Of a stretch of 8,092 bases of DNA, positions 1 through 6,356 are shown piece by piece. The position numbers and the translations under genes were made by a program. The notes beneath the pieces were generated by a model, which made no database searches, had not been told where the DNA came from, and worked only from the letters and a program-made list of their open reading frames with translations. Origin of the DNA: an uncultured Odoribacter sp. Lineage in GTDB: Bacteria; Bacteroidota; Bacteroidia; Bacteroidales; Marinifilaceae. Numbering within the stretch: position 1 is the stretch's first letter; every line of letters begins with the position of its first letter. The stretch covers positions 1-8,092 of the forward strand of contig CAJKZL010000126.1 in assembly GCA_905204385.1 (NCBI GenBank), read 5' to 3'.

Positions 1-597
1 GCCGGACATGCCACAGTTTCCTGGCTCCTGGAACATGCCCATCCGCTGCTGAAAGTAACCATCGTACCACGGGGTAAAGCGCTGGGAGCTGCCTGGTATC
101 TGCCACAGGAACGACAGATCACCACCAAGGAACAACTGCTGGACCAGATGTGTTCCGTACTCGGAGGACGTGCCGCCGAGGAATTATCCTTCGGACAAAT
201 CTCTACAGGAGCGCAAAACGACCTCGAAAGAGCTACCAAACAAGCCTATGCCATGGTAACCATTTTCGGCATGAGCGAAAAAATCGGTAATCTCAGCTAT
301 TACGATTCTACAGGACAGAGTGATTTCAGTTTCACCAAACCCTATTCCGAAAAAACAGCCGAACTGATCGATTCCGAGGTTAAAAACCTGGTGGAAAGCG
401 CTTATGCCCGGGCTAAGGATTTATTGTATAGCCATAAAGACCAACATAAACAGGTTGCAGAACTGCTTCTGGAACGGGAAGTCATTTTCAGTGATGACCT
501 GGAGCGCATTCTCGGTAAACGCCCCTGGAAAGACGAAGAGGAAGAAACCGAAACCACCCAGGAAAAAGACAAAGAAAACGACCATGTAGATTTTTAA
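1..597 (+). CDS. ftsH: ATP-dependent zinc metalloprotease FtsH, C-terminal part (5' end outside window)
   Basis: FtsH is a membrane-anchored AAA+ protease that degrades damaged membrane proteins and some short-lived regulators. Only the last 198 residues are here, all in the M41 peptidase domain; the membrane segments and the AAA ATPase module lie upstream of the window. The frame opens at AGHA, the end of the HEAGH zinc motif, so visible residue 3 is the second zinc histidine. The typical segment VTIVPRGKALGAAWYLP follows, then GGRAAEE (about 55-61) and TGAQNDLERAT (about 69-79), whose Asp74 matches the third zinc ligand. The C-terminus is a highly charged tail rich in Glu and Lys after KRPW, probably disordered. 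Only 16 bp separate the stop from the DUF2007 gene, which suggests cotranscription. Identity is secure; the missing part is simply off the window edge, with no sign of a broken gene. Confidence 0.97.
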   Translation, partial: AGHATVSWLLEHAHPLLKVTIVPRGKALGAAWYLPQERQITTKEQLLDQMCSVLGGRAAEELSFGQISTGAQNDLERATKQAYAMVTIFGMSEKIGNLSYYDSTGQSDFSFTKPYSEKTAELIDSEVKNLVESAYARAKDLLYSHKDQHKQVAELLLEREVIFSDDLERILGKRPWKDEEEETETTQEKDKENDHVDF

Positions 598-613
598 CTA
601 AAACCGCTAAATC

Positions 614-823
614 ATGGAAGATAAATGGATAACCATTTACGAAACCGATCAACTCTATCAGGCCGAAATCATAAAAGGCGTCCTGTGTGATAACGGTGTG
701 GAGGCTTTTATCCTCAATCAAAAGGATTCTTCGTATATCATGCTAGGAACCATTAAAGTCATGATCAACGAAAAAGATCGGGAAAAAGCAACAGCAATCA
801 TTAAATCAGCGAACGGTGAATAA
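614..823 (+). CDS. DUF2007 domain-containing small protein
   Basis: This is a 69-residue soluble protein that fits the DUF2007 family (putative signal-transducing protein, PF09413) from end to end. The signs are an N-terminal strand WITIYET, then YQAEIIKGVLCDNGVEAFILN (split here only in description: helix about 15-24, strand about 28-33), a short loop, and a second strand IKVMINEKD before a final helix. Such folds resemble small ferredoxin-like, PII-like modules. There is no signal peptide, membrane segment or visible catalytic residue. The molecular function of the family is not established. It sits 16 bp after ftsH and its last 8 bases overlap the start of cdsA, so translation of the two is likely coupled. 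A role linked to membrane protein or lipid homeostasis is only an inference from position. Confidence 0.85.
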   Translation: MEDKWITIYETDQLYQAEIIKGVLCDNGVEAFILNQKDSSYIMLGTIKVMINEKDREKATAIIKSANGE

Positions 824-1628
824 TTTTATGAAACGTGCAATCAGCGGATTGCTTTTTGTTGTGATTTTAACGGCATGTATCTTTATACATCCCTGGTGTT
901 TTTTCGTCCTGTTTTTTATCATCGATATTGTCGGCATACTCGAATTTGCCCATATGGCTAAAATCATCAGTATCCGCATCAACCGCCCGATGTGTATCCT
1001 ATGCGGTAGTCTGCTCTTTACATCAGGCTTTCTGCATAACTACTTTGGCTGGGAAAAGGGCTACCTGATTTTTTTTGCGGCCACTTTCATCCTAAGCATT
1101 TGCGAATTATACCGCAAACATACTCATGGCTTTCAAAATCTCGCTTTCGGCATTTATGTTTTATTCTACCTGAGCCTTCCTTTCACTTTGCTGATTTATT
1201 TCCCTTACCTGTGCAGCGGCCAATGGCAGCCCGATATCATTTTCTTACCTTTCTTGCTGGTTTGGTTTAACGATACCTTTGCCTATCTCTTCGGTTCACA
1301 ATTCGGGAAACACAAATTATTCCCCCGCATTTCTCCTAAAAAATCCTGGGAAGGAGCGATCGGCGGAGGCGTCACCACCATTGCCGCAGGCATGCTCCTG
1401 GCTCCCTATATCGACGGCATCGATTTTACCAATGCGGCCGTCATTGCCTCTATCGTCGTCGTGTTCGGAAGCTTCGGTGACCTGATAGAATCCATGTTTA
1501 AAAGATCTATCGAAATCAAGGATTCCGGTAATATCATGCCCGGTCACGGGGGAGTCCTCGATCGCATGGACTCTATCCTGTTTGCCCTGCCTGCTATTTT
1601 TGTATATCTCAGCTTTATTAACAGTTGA
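816..1628 (+). CDS. cdsA: Phosphatidate cytidylyltransferase (CDP-diacylglycerol synthase)
   Basis: CdsA joins CTP and phosphatidic acid to form CDP-diacylglycerol, the precursor of all bacterial phospholipids, in the inner membrane. The 270-residue protein is strongly hydrophobic, with about seven or eight membrane segments (for example about 8-42, 82-98, 108-131, 140-160, 180-197, 207-224, 253-268). The C-terminal family signature is complete at residues 226-252: SMFKR, then KDSG, PGHGG and DRMD, which carry the metal- and CTP-binding acidic residues. The upstream conserved SPKKSWEG is at 173-180. The start chosen is GTG at 816, overlapping the DUF2007 gene; it gives the MNNFMKRAISG start common in Bacteroidetes homologues. 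ATG at 828 is the alternative and would remove four residues. It is probably the last gene of the ftsH operon, since a 351-bp gap follows. Confidence 0.95.
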   Translation: MNNFMKRAISGLLFVVILTACIFIHPWCFFVLFFIIDIVGILEFAHMAKIISIRINRPMCILCGSLLFTSGFLHNYFGWEKGYLIFFAATFILSICELYRKHTHGFQNLAFGIYVLFYLSLPFTLLIYFPYLCSGQWQPDIIFLPFLLVWFNDTFAYLFGSQFGKHKLFPRISPKKSWEGAIGGGVTTIAAGMLLAPYIDGIDFTNAAVIASIVVVFGSFGDLIESMFKRSIEIKDSGNIMPGHGGVLDRMDSILFALPAIFVYLSFINS

Positions 1629-1680
1629 CCGGGAATCGATATCCCCAGCAAATTACATCCAGATTAGTTACCTGATACGC

Positions 1681-1700
1681 AAAGGCTTATAACCTTTTTT
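1681..1700 (+). terminator. Weak candidate terminator after cdsA
   Basis: AAAGG (1681-1685) can pair with CCTTT (1693-1697) across a 7-nt loop, and a run of six T lies at 1695-1700. The stem is short and AT-rich and overlaps the T-run, so it is a poor intrinsic terminator by itself. Its position 52 bp after the cdsA stop is what makes it plausible. Confidence 0.3.
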
Positions 1701-1879
1701 CCTCACCTTTATATTTTCATTGGTGTATTCCCTCACCATACGGGACAATAACAACATTATAACAGATCCAGCAACAAATCAATAATATTTCCATCATCCT
1801 GCATGTTTAATAGTCCATCGTCCACCCCTTTTTCCCCTCTCCGGCTGAACAAATTTAAAACTATTTTTTATTTTCCGGT

Positions 1880-1908
1880 CCAGGATACTTATTAAAATTC
1901 TTTCCTGG
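1880..1908. repeat. Inverted repeat upstream of the psd promoter
   Basis: CCAGGA (1880-1885) and TCCTGG (1903-1908) are perfect inverted copies separated by 17 nt. They lie just upstream of where a -33 element would fall for the -7 box at 1937, a typical place for an activator or repressor site. The arms are short, so chance is a real alternative. Confidence 0.3.
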
Positions 1909-1936
1909 GGAAACTCGGTATTCTATCGAAAATTGA

Positions 1937-1944
1937 TAACTTTG
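1937..1944 (+). promoter_or_regulatory. Candidate Bacteroidetes -7 promoter box for psd
   Basis: TAACTTTG matches the Bacteroidetes primary sigma factor -7 consensus TAnnTTTG exactly. It ends 35 bases before the psd ATG, which would give a leader of about 30 nt. I see no good TTTG at the expected -33 position (around 1910-1918), so the match is half of a full promoter. The AT-rich stretch at 1851-1875 could help promoter activity. Confidence 0.55.
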
Positions 1945-1979
1945 CAAGCTGAATACATACTAAACTAAAAAGAACAGAT

Positions 1980-2636
1980 ATGACCCTTCATAAAGCAGGA
2001 TATACCCTATTAATCAAAATGCTGCTTATCTTTGCAGCCATCGATCTGGCATCGTTCTACTTTATTCCCAACCCTATCGTTGTTCGGACTATCCTGATTG
2101 TCAGTATCATCGTATACCTGCTCATTGTCAACTTTTTTCGTTTCCCTAACCGGGTCATTCTCCGCGACGATAATACTATCCTCGCCCCTGCCGACGGAAA
2201 AATTGTGGTCATCGAGGAAACTATGGAACCGGAATATTTTAAAGACCGGAGAATACAGGTGTCTATTTTTTTGAATATTTTCAATGTACACATCAACTGG
2301 TTTCCGGTAAATGGAATCATCCGCTATTTCAAATATCATAAGGGCAATTTTGCCGCTGCCTATTTGCCGAAATCCTCGACGGAAAACGAAAGGACTACCA
2401 TTGTCATCGAATGCAATAACGGCCAGACTATTCTGATGCGGCAAATCGCAGGGGCTATGGCCAAACGTATTGTTTCTTATGCCCCGGTCGGAGGAAAAGC
2501 ACGCCAGGACCAGCACGCCGGTTTTATTAAGTTCGGATCACGGGTGGATCTCTTCCTACCGCTAAATACGAAGATAGAAGTCGAATTAGGTCAGAAAACC
2601 ATCGGTTCACAAACGGTAATCGGCACCTTCAAATAA
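1980..2636 (+). CDS. psd: Phosphatidylserine decarboxylase, short pyruvoyl type
   Basis: Psd decarboxylates phosphatidylserine to phosphatidylethanolamine, the main zwitterionic lipid of the cell. The 218-residue proenzyme is of the short (archaeal-like) class rather than the roughly 320-residue E. coli class. Two membrane segments lie at about 8-29 and 31-53. The catalytic core shows APADGK (about 69-74; Asp72), NVHINWFP (102-109; His104) and the processing site KFGSRVD, where the chain is expected to cut itself between Gly186 and Ser187 and turn the serine into the pyruvoyl group. Asp, His and Ser match the known self-cleavage triad. The start is the first ATG, which keeps both membrane segments. 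It has its own candidate promoter at 1937, and panB follows after 64 bp with no clear terminator, so the two may share a transcript. Phosphatidylserine synthase is not adjacent. Confidence 0.95.
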   Translation: MTLHKAGYTLLIKMLLIFAAIDLASFYFIPNPIVVRTILIVSIIVYLLIVNFFRFPNRVILRDDNTILAPADGKIVVIEETMEPEYFKDRRIQVSIFLNIFNVHINWFPVNGIIRYFKYHKGNFAAAYLPKSSTENERTTIVIECNNGQTILMRQIAGAMAKRIVSYAPVGGKARQDQHAGFIKFGSRVDLFLPLNTKIEVELGQKTIGSQTVIGTFK

Positions 2637-2700
2637 AATTACCGATTGACGATTCCGAATGACTCCGGATCGGAAATCAAAATCATAAATCCATTCAATC

Positions 2701-3516
2701 ATGTCAACCCAATCAGCAGTTAAGGTAGTCACCACGCATGTTTTATCGGAATTGAAACTGAAGGGTGAAAAAATAAGTATGCTTACGGCATACGACTATT
2801 CCATGGCCCGGATTGTAGACCAGGCAGGTATAGACGTTATCCTTGTCGGAGATTCTGCTTCCAATGTCATGGCAGGCCACGAAACCACCCTTCCCATTAC
2901 GCTGGACCAAATGATTTATCACGGGGCCTCCGTAGTAAGAGGGGTACAAAGAGCCCTGGTTGTGGTAGATATGCCTTTCGGCAGCTACCAGGGCAATAGC
3001 AAAGAAGCGCTCAATTCTGCCATCCGCATCATGAAGGAAACCGCTGCAGATGCCGTCAAAATGGAAGGCGGAGAAGAAATTCTGGAATCTATCCAACGCA
3101 TCCTTTCGGCCGGCATTCCGGTGATGGGGCACCTCGGTCTTACCCCTCAGAGCATACATAAATTCGGAACCTACGCTATTCGCGCTAAAAATGAAGACGA
3201 AGCGGAAAAATTGATCCGGGATGCACATATACTCGAAGAAGCAGGATGCTTCGCCATTGTAATCGAAAAAGTCCCGGCCGCCTTGGCAACGAGGGTCGCC
3301 AAAGAAGTCAACATACCTATTATCGGCATCGGGGCCGGAGGTGGCGTCGACGGACAAGTATTGGTCATTCACGATATGTTGGGCATCAATCAGGAATTTT
3401 CTCCCCGCTTCCTGCGTCGTTACCACAATTTATTTGCCGAAATGAAAGGGGCTGTCGGCAATTATATTGCCGATGTAAAAAGCGGAGATTTTCCGAACGA
3501 AAGAGAACAATATTAA
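2701..3516 (+). CDS. panB: 3-methyl-2-oxobutanoate hydroxymethyltransferase (ketopantoate hydroxymethyltransferase)
   Basis: PanB transfers a hydroxymethyl group from 5,10-methylenetetrahydrofolate to 2-oxoisovalerate to give ketopantoate, the first committed step of pantothenate and coenzyme A synthesis in the cytoplasm. The 271-residue protein has the normal family length and a TIM-barrel layout. Visible landmarks are [10 protein letters not shown] (27-36), [11 protein letters not shown] (49-59; Asp51), [10 protein letters not shown] (88-97; Asp90), AVKMEGG (118-124; Lys120, Glu122), GHLGLTPQS (143-151), IEKVP (188-192; Glu189) and GIGAGG (209-214). Asp51, Asp90 and Glu122 align with the magnesium ligands, and Glu189 with the catalytic glutamate. 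The ATG at 2701 gives a normal N-terminus. No other pantothenate gene (panC, panD, panE) is in the window, so it is separate from the rest of its pathway here. Confidence 0.97.
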   Translation: MSTQSAVKVVTTHVLSELKLKGEKISMLTAYDYSMARIVDQAGIDVILVGDSASNVMAGHETTLPITLDQMIYHGASVVRGVQRALVVVDMPFGSYQGNSKEALNSAIRIMKETAADAVKMEGGEEILESIQRILSAGIPVMGHLGLTPQSIHKFGTYAIRAKNEDEAEKLIRDAHILEEAGCFAIVIEKVPAALATRVAKEVNIPIIGIGAGGGVDGQVLVIHDMLGINQEFSPRFLRRYHNLFAEMKGAVGNYIADVKSGDFPNEREQY

Positions 3517-3601
3517 CCGAGCAAAAAGCCTGAAACGGAGAAGAGATCCACAAGATAGAAATAACTTCCCGTTGTCAGACTTTTGTTTTCACTTTCTTAT
3601 T

Positions 3602-4291
3602 ATGTTGGAATTTTTATACGAAGACAACCATATCATTGCCGTCAATAAAATAATTTCGGATATTGTACTGGCCGACAAAACCGGAGATACTCCGCTGAGC
3701 GAAGAAGTAAAAGCCTATATTAAGAAAAAATACAACAAACCGGGAGAAGTATTTTTGGGAGTGCCCCATCGCGTAGACCGTCCGGTCAGTGGAGTGGTTA
3801 TTTTCGCCCGTACAAGTAAAGCGCTTACCCGCCTGAACAAAATGTTTCAGGAGCACGAAAAAGAAATTACAAAAATCTATTGGGCGATCGTCGGTCAACT
3901 TCCTGAAAACGACCATGCCGTACTGACCCACTATCTGGTCAAGGATGCAGAAAAAAATAGGTCACATGCCTACACCCAGCCTAAACCGGGAGCCAAAGAA
4001 GCTACACTAGAGTATCAGCTGCTGGGCAGTTCCCAGCGTTACTACCTGCTCGAAGTAAAATTATTCACTGGCCGGCATCATCAAATCCGCTGTCAGTTGG
4101 CAAAAATCGGCTGTCCTATCAAAGGCGACCTGAAATATGGTTTTCCCCGCTCCAACGAAGGAGGCGGAATCAGTTTGCATGCCCGCAGCATTTCCTTTAA
4201 ACATCCGGTGACTCAGGAAACACTTACGATAACTGCCAAACCACCCTTGAACGATCCGCTTTGGAAAGTGTTTTACGAAGGAATGAAATAA
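3602..4291 (+). CDS. RluA-family RNA pseudouridine synthase, short form without S4 domain
   Basis: Enzymes of this family convert specific uridines in rRNA or tRNA to pseudouridine. From ATG 3602 the protein is 229 residues and consists of the catalytic domain only, with no N-terminal S4 RNA-binding domain. It opens with LEFLYEDNHIIAVNK, the usual family start. The active-site motif is PHRVDRPVSGVV (55-66) with catalytic Asp59; it varies from the commoner HRLDxxTSG form. GRHHQIR (157-163) and GDLKYG (175-180) are the other family motifs. A longer reading from TTG at 3572 adds ten residues (MSDFCFHFLI) that are not family-like, so ATG 3602 is preferred. It begins 85 bp after panB and ends before a strong terminator. 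The target uridine cannot be told from sequence, so no rlu or tru symbol is given. Confidence 0.9.
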   Translation: MLEFLYEDNHIIAVNKIISDIVLADKTGDTPLSEEVKAYIKKKYNKPGEVFLGVPHRVDRPVSGVVIFARTSKALTRLNKMFQEHEKEITKIYWAIVGQLPENDHAVLTHYLVKDAEKNRSHAYTQPKPGAKEATLEYQLLGSSQRYYLLEVKLFTGRHHQIRCQLAKIGCPIKGDLKYGFPRSNEGGGISLHARSISFKHPVTQETLTITAKPPLNDPLWKVFYEGMK

Positions 4292-4366
4292 AATCCCCTT
4301 CGCAAAGAGTAAGTTTTCAACCAATCTTTCAAAATCAGGCAATTCTTTAGAAAATCGATAAAAAAC

Positions 4367-4394
4367 AAAAAGTCGGCCCGCAAGCCGACTTTTT
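4367..4394. terminator. Bidirectional intrinsic terminator
   Basis: AAAAAGTCGGC (4367-4377) pairs perfectly with GCCGACTTTTT (4384-4394): an 11-bp stem with a 6-nt loop and a GC-rich top. On the plus strand the T-run closes the stem; on the minus strand the stem is followed by a T-run and a further T-rich stretch. It lies between the converging pseudouridine synthase gene (stop at 4291) and HIT gene (stop at 4413), so it can end both transcripts. Confidence 0.9.
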
Positions 4395-4412
4395 CTGAAC
4401 TACAAAAATAAA

Positions 4413-4829
4413 TTACACAAGCGCTTCGCGGATCAGCCTGATCCGTTCGGCATATTCTTCTTCAGTGAGATAAGTCTGCTTGGGATTCATTGCAAAAACT
4501 CCTCCGAATTCAAACTCTCCCTCATACTTGGGAACAATATGCCAATGGGCATGCTTCAAAGTATCCGAATAAGCCCCGAAATTCACTTTTGCCGGACGAA
4601 AAGTCTCCTTCAATGCTTTCCCCACCCGGCGTAAATCCAACATAAATCGGAGGTAATCCGCTTCAGGGATTTCAAATTGCTCACCGATATGCTCCTTATA
4701 AGCCAATACCACCCTGCCAGGATGACTTTGCTCTTTAAAAAGATAAAGGGTCGACACTTCCAGATCGCAAATCTTAATCATCAATTCATCCAGAAGCGCC
4801 TTATTTTTACAATACAGACAATTTTCCAT
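4413..4829 (-). CDS. HIT family protein (histidine-triad nucleotide-binding)
   Basis: HIT proteins bind nucleotides and hydrolyse or transfer nucleotidyl groups, using the middle histidines of the triad. This 138-residue protein carries the triad as HAHWHIVP, with His93, His95 and His97. An N-terminal CxxC pair (Cys4, Cys7; CLYC) is seen in many relatives and may bind zinc with other residues. Upstream of the triad is KVNFGAYSDTLKHAH, where most bacterial HINT-like members have a longer N-x-G-x-x-A-G-Q motif, so this is a distinct branch, perhaps Ap4A hydrolase-like. The substrate is not predictable. It starts 69 bp after the transporter gene ends, past an inverted repeat, with its own candidate promoter at 4837-4844, so it is probably transcribed apart from the hexuronate operon. 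Confidence 0.9.
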   Translation of the reverse strand: MENCLYCKNKALLDELMIKICDLEVSTLYLFKEQSHPGRVVLAYKEHIGEQFEIPEADYLRFMLDLRRVGKALKETFRPAKVNFGAYSDTLKHAHWHIVPKYEGEFEFGGVFAMNPKQTYLTEEEYAERIRLIREALV

Positions 4830-4836
4830 TTCTATC

Positions 4837-4844
4837 CAAAACTA
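4837..4844 (-). promoter_or_regulatory. Candidate Bacteroidetes -7 promoter box for the HIT gene
   Basis: On the minus strand this reads TAGTTTTG, an exact match to TAnnTTTG. It ends only 7 bases before the HIT start codon, so the transcript would start almost at the ATG. There is no TTTG at the matching -33 position, so it is a half match. Confidence 0.4.
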
Positions 4845-4857
4845 TAAAAATCATTTC

Positions 4858-4894
4858 TTTGCCGGAGCCGGATTAACCGATAAGCTCCGGCAAA
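4858..4894 (-). terminator. Candidate terminator of the uxaC-kdgA-exuT operon
   Basis: TTTGCCGGAGC (4858-4868) and GCTCCGGCAAA (4884-4894) form an 11-bp perfect inverted repeat. Inside it CGG (4869-4871) and CCG (4877-4879) can pair further, leaving a small bulge. It begins 4 bp after the transporter stop on the minus strand. A direct T-run is missing; a T-rich ATTTTTATAG stretch comes about 10 bases later. It could therefore act as a terminator or as a 3'-end protecting hairpin. Confidence 0.6.
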
Positions 4895-4898
4895 CATA

Positions 4899-6353
4899 TC
4901 ACTCCACGACGATGGGTTTATATTTCGGCACCAGGGCTTTCATCACTATCCATCCAATCAAATAGGCAAAAGCGCAAACACAGAAAATCACGAAATAACC
5001 TGCCGGTTTCCCCACAAATCCGAAGAAGGTCATATTGGTCTCACCCGCATATACAAACAAATCTCCGGCCACCCATTGCAGGATCATAGAACCGACACCT
5101 CCGGCCATTCCGCCTATTCCGGTAATGGTAGCGATAGCCGATTTCGGAAACATATCCCCTACAGTAGAGAAAATATTCGCCGACCAGGATTGATGGGCTG
5201 CGCCTCCGATACCGATCATGATCACGGGCAACCAGGGAGAGATCGTTCCCAAAGGCTGTGCCAACAATACCAGCAGCGGGAAAAAGGCGAAAATCAGCAT
5301 CGCCCGCATCCGGGCCGCATAGGGATTGAGACCCGTTTTCGCTATGATGATCGTCGGCAATTTTCCGCCGTAAATCGAAAGCATGGTAATGGCATACAAA
5401 GTAAAAATCAAGGCTATGCCTAAGCCATCGGAGGTTTTGATACCGAACTGCATATTCAGGTACGAAGGAGTCCAGAAAAGAAAAAACCACCACACTCCAT
5501 CGGTCATAAACTTACCGAAAGCAAAGGCCCAGGTCTGTTTATAGGTGAAAGCCTGTAAAAACGACATCTTTTTTTGGGGAACACCGGCTTCCGCTACATT
5601 CTCGTCGGGATCCTGCTCGATATAATCCAATTCTGCCTGATTTACCCGCTTGCTTTGGTGCGGTTCGTCGTACATAAACACCCAGAATCCCATCCAGATG
5701 AATCCCAAGGCTCCGATGACCACAAAAGCCATTTCCCAGCCGTTCCCAATGCCCGCTTCCTGGAAATACTTCGCCAGCAAAGGAATGCTCAAAGGGGCGA
5801 ACAAAGCGCCGATCGAAGCACCCGCATTAAAAATACTGGTGGCATAAGCACGGTCCTTCTTGGGAAAATATTCGGCAGTCACCTTGATAGCGGCAGGAAA
5901 ATTACCTGCTTCACCGAGAGCCAGTACACAACGGGCAACGATAAAACACCACATACTCACCGTCGCTATCATCGTGACCGTGGCCCCGGTGGCAGATACC
6001 ATAGCAGAGGCACTTCCCAATCCCAGCCAGGATTCGGTTACGACCCCGCAAAGAGCATGGGCGCAAGCGCCTGCCGACCATACCCCGATGGCCCACAGAT
6101 ATCCTTTCTTCGTGCCCATCCAGTCGATAAAACGACCGGCAAACAACATGCAAATGGCATATACAATCGAAAAAATGGAAGTTATCCTCCCATAGTTGGA
6201 TTCATTCCAATGGAACTCCGGCTTGATAAACTCATCCCAGGTCAGGGAAAGTACCTGACGATCCAAATAATTCACCGTAGTGGCTACAAACAGCATACCA
6301 CACATCCACCAACGCCAATTGGTCATGATTCCTTTTTGTGTATTTGCAGTCAT
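4899..6353 (-). CDS. exuT: MFS hexuronate transporter, ExuT/anion:cation symporter family
   Basis: This is an inner-membrane symporter that most likely brings glucuronate and galacturonate into the cell with protons. The 484-residue protein has about 12 hydrophobic membrane segments. Family marks are NYLDRQ (28-33) in the first segment, the MFS motif A GRFIDWMGTKKG (73-84), and GEAGNFPAAIK (147-157), typical of hexuronate and other sugar-acid carriers of the anion:cation symporter family. A hydrophilic central loop at about 229-265 divides the two halves, and an extra Ser/Ala/Thr-rich stretch at about 105-130 lengthens the region before the fourth segment. ATG 6353 lies 3 bp after the aldolase stop; M10 (MTNWRWW) is an alternative start that agrees better with the usual N-terminus. 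The substrate is inferred from sequence style and from uxaC and the aldolase in the same operon, so the symbol is by analogy. Confidence 0.9.
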   Translation of the reverse strand: MTANTQKGIMTNWRWWMCGMLFVATTVNYLDRQVLSLTWDEFIKPEFHWNESNYGRITSIFSIVYAICMLFAGRFIDWMGTKKGYLWAIGVWSAGACAHALCGVVTESWLGLGSASAMVSATGATVTMIATVSMWCFIVARCVLALGEAGNFPAAIKVTAEYFPKKDRAYATSIFNAGASIGALFAPLSIPLLAKYFQEAGIGNGWEMAFVVIGALGFIWMGFWVFMYDEPHQSKRVNQAELDYIEQDPDENVAEAGVPQKKMSFLQAFTYKQTWAFAFGKFMTDGVWWFFLFWTPSYLNMQFGIKTSDGLGIALIFTLYAITMLSIYGGKLPTIIIAKTGLNPYAARMRAMLIFAFFPLLVLLAQPLGTISPWLPVIMIGIGGAAHQSWSANIFSTVGDMFPKSAIATITGIGGMAGGVGSMILQWVAGDLFVYAGETNMTFFGFVGKPAGYFVIFCVCAFAYLIGWIVMKALVPKYKPIVVE

Positions 6354-6356
6354 AAT

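Larger units (their letters stand above)
1629..1979. other. 351-bp intergenic region between cdsA and psd
   Basis: I see no convincing gene or RNA gene here. The stretch is AT-rich. From left to right it holds a weak hairpin with a T-run (1681-1700), two CCTCACC copies (1701-1707 and 1731-1737) with a GGTG between them that could pair with either, a pyrimidine-rich part (about 1795-1840), a 6-bp inverted repeat (1880-1908) and a -7 promoter box (1937-1944). The simplest reading is the 3' end of the ftsH-cdsA transcript followed by the control region of psd. It is long compared with the other gaps in this window (about 60-120 bp), so a small RNA or a longer leader cannot be excluded. Confidence 0.6.

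Noticed and set aside
1850..1857. Minus-strand TAAATTTG box in the cdsA-psd gap, pointing towards cdsA antisense
   Set aside because: The surrounding stretch is AT-rich, there is no -33 element, and no minus-strand gene lies downstream.
2010..2516. 168-codon open frame on the minus strand opposite psd
   Set aside because: psd is complete and carries its self-cleavage motif; the antisense frame shows no family features.
2637..2700. Possible hairpin between psd and panB (TCCG and CGGA segments)
   Set aside because: The pairing is imperfect and no T-run follows, so it does not support a terminator.
2743..3426. 227-codon open frame on the minus strand opposite panB
   Set aside because: panB is complete with all its motifs on the other strand; the antisense translation has no recognisable motif.
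3578..3585. GACTTTTG upstream of the pseudouridine synthase gene as a possible -7 box
   Set aside because: It has one mismatch to TAnnTTTG at a key position and no -33 element; too weak to annotate.
3572..3601. Ten-codon N-terminal extension of the pseudouridine synthase from a TTG start
   Set aside because: The added residues are not family-like, and ATG 3602 gives the usual N-terminus.
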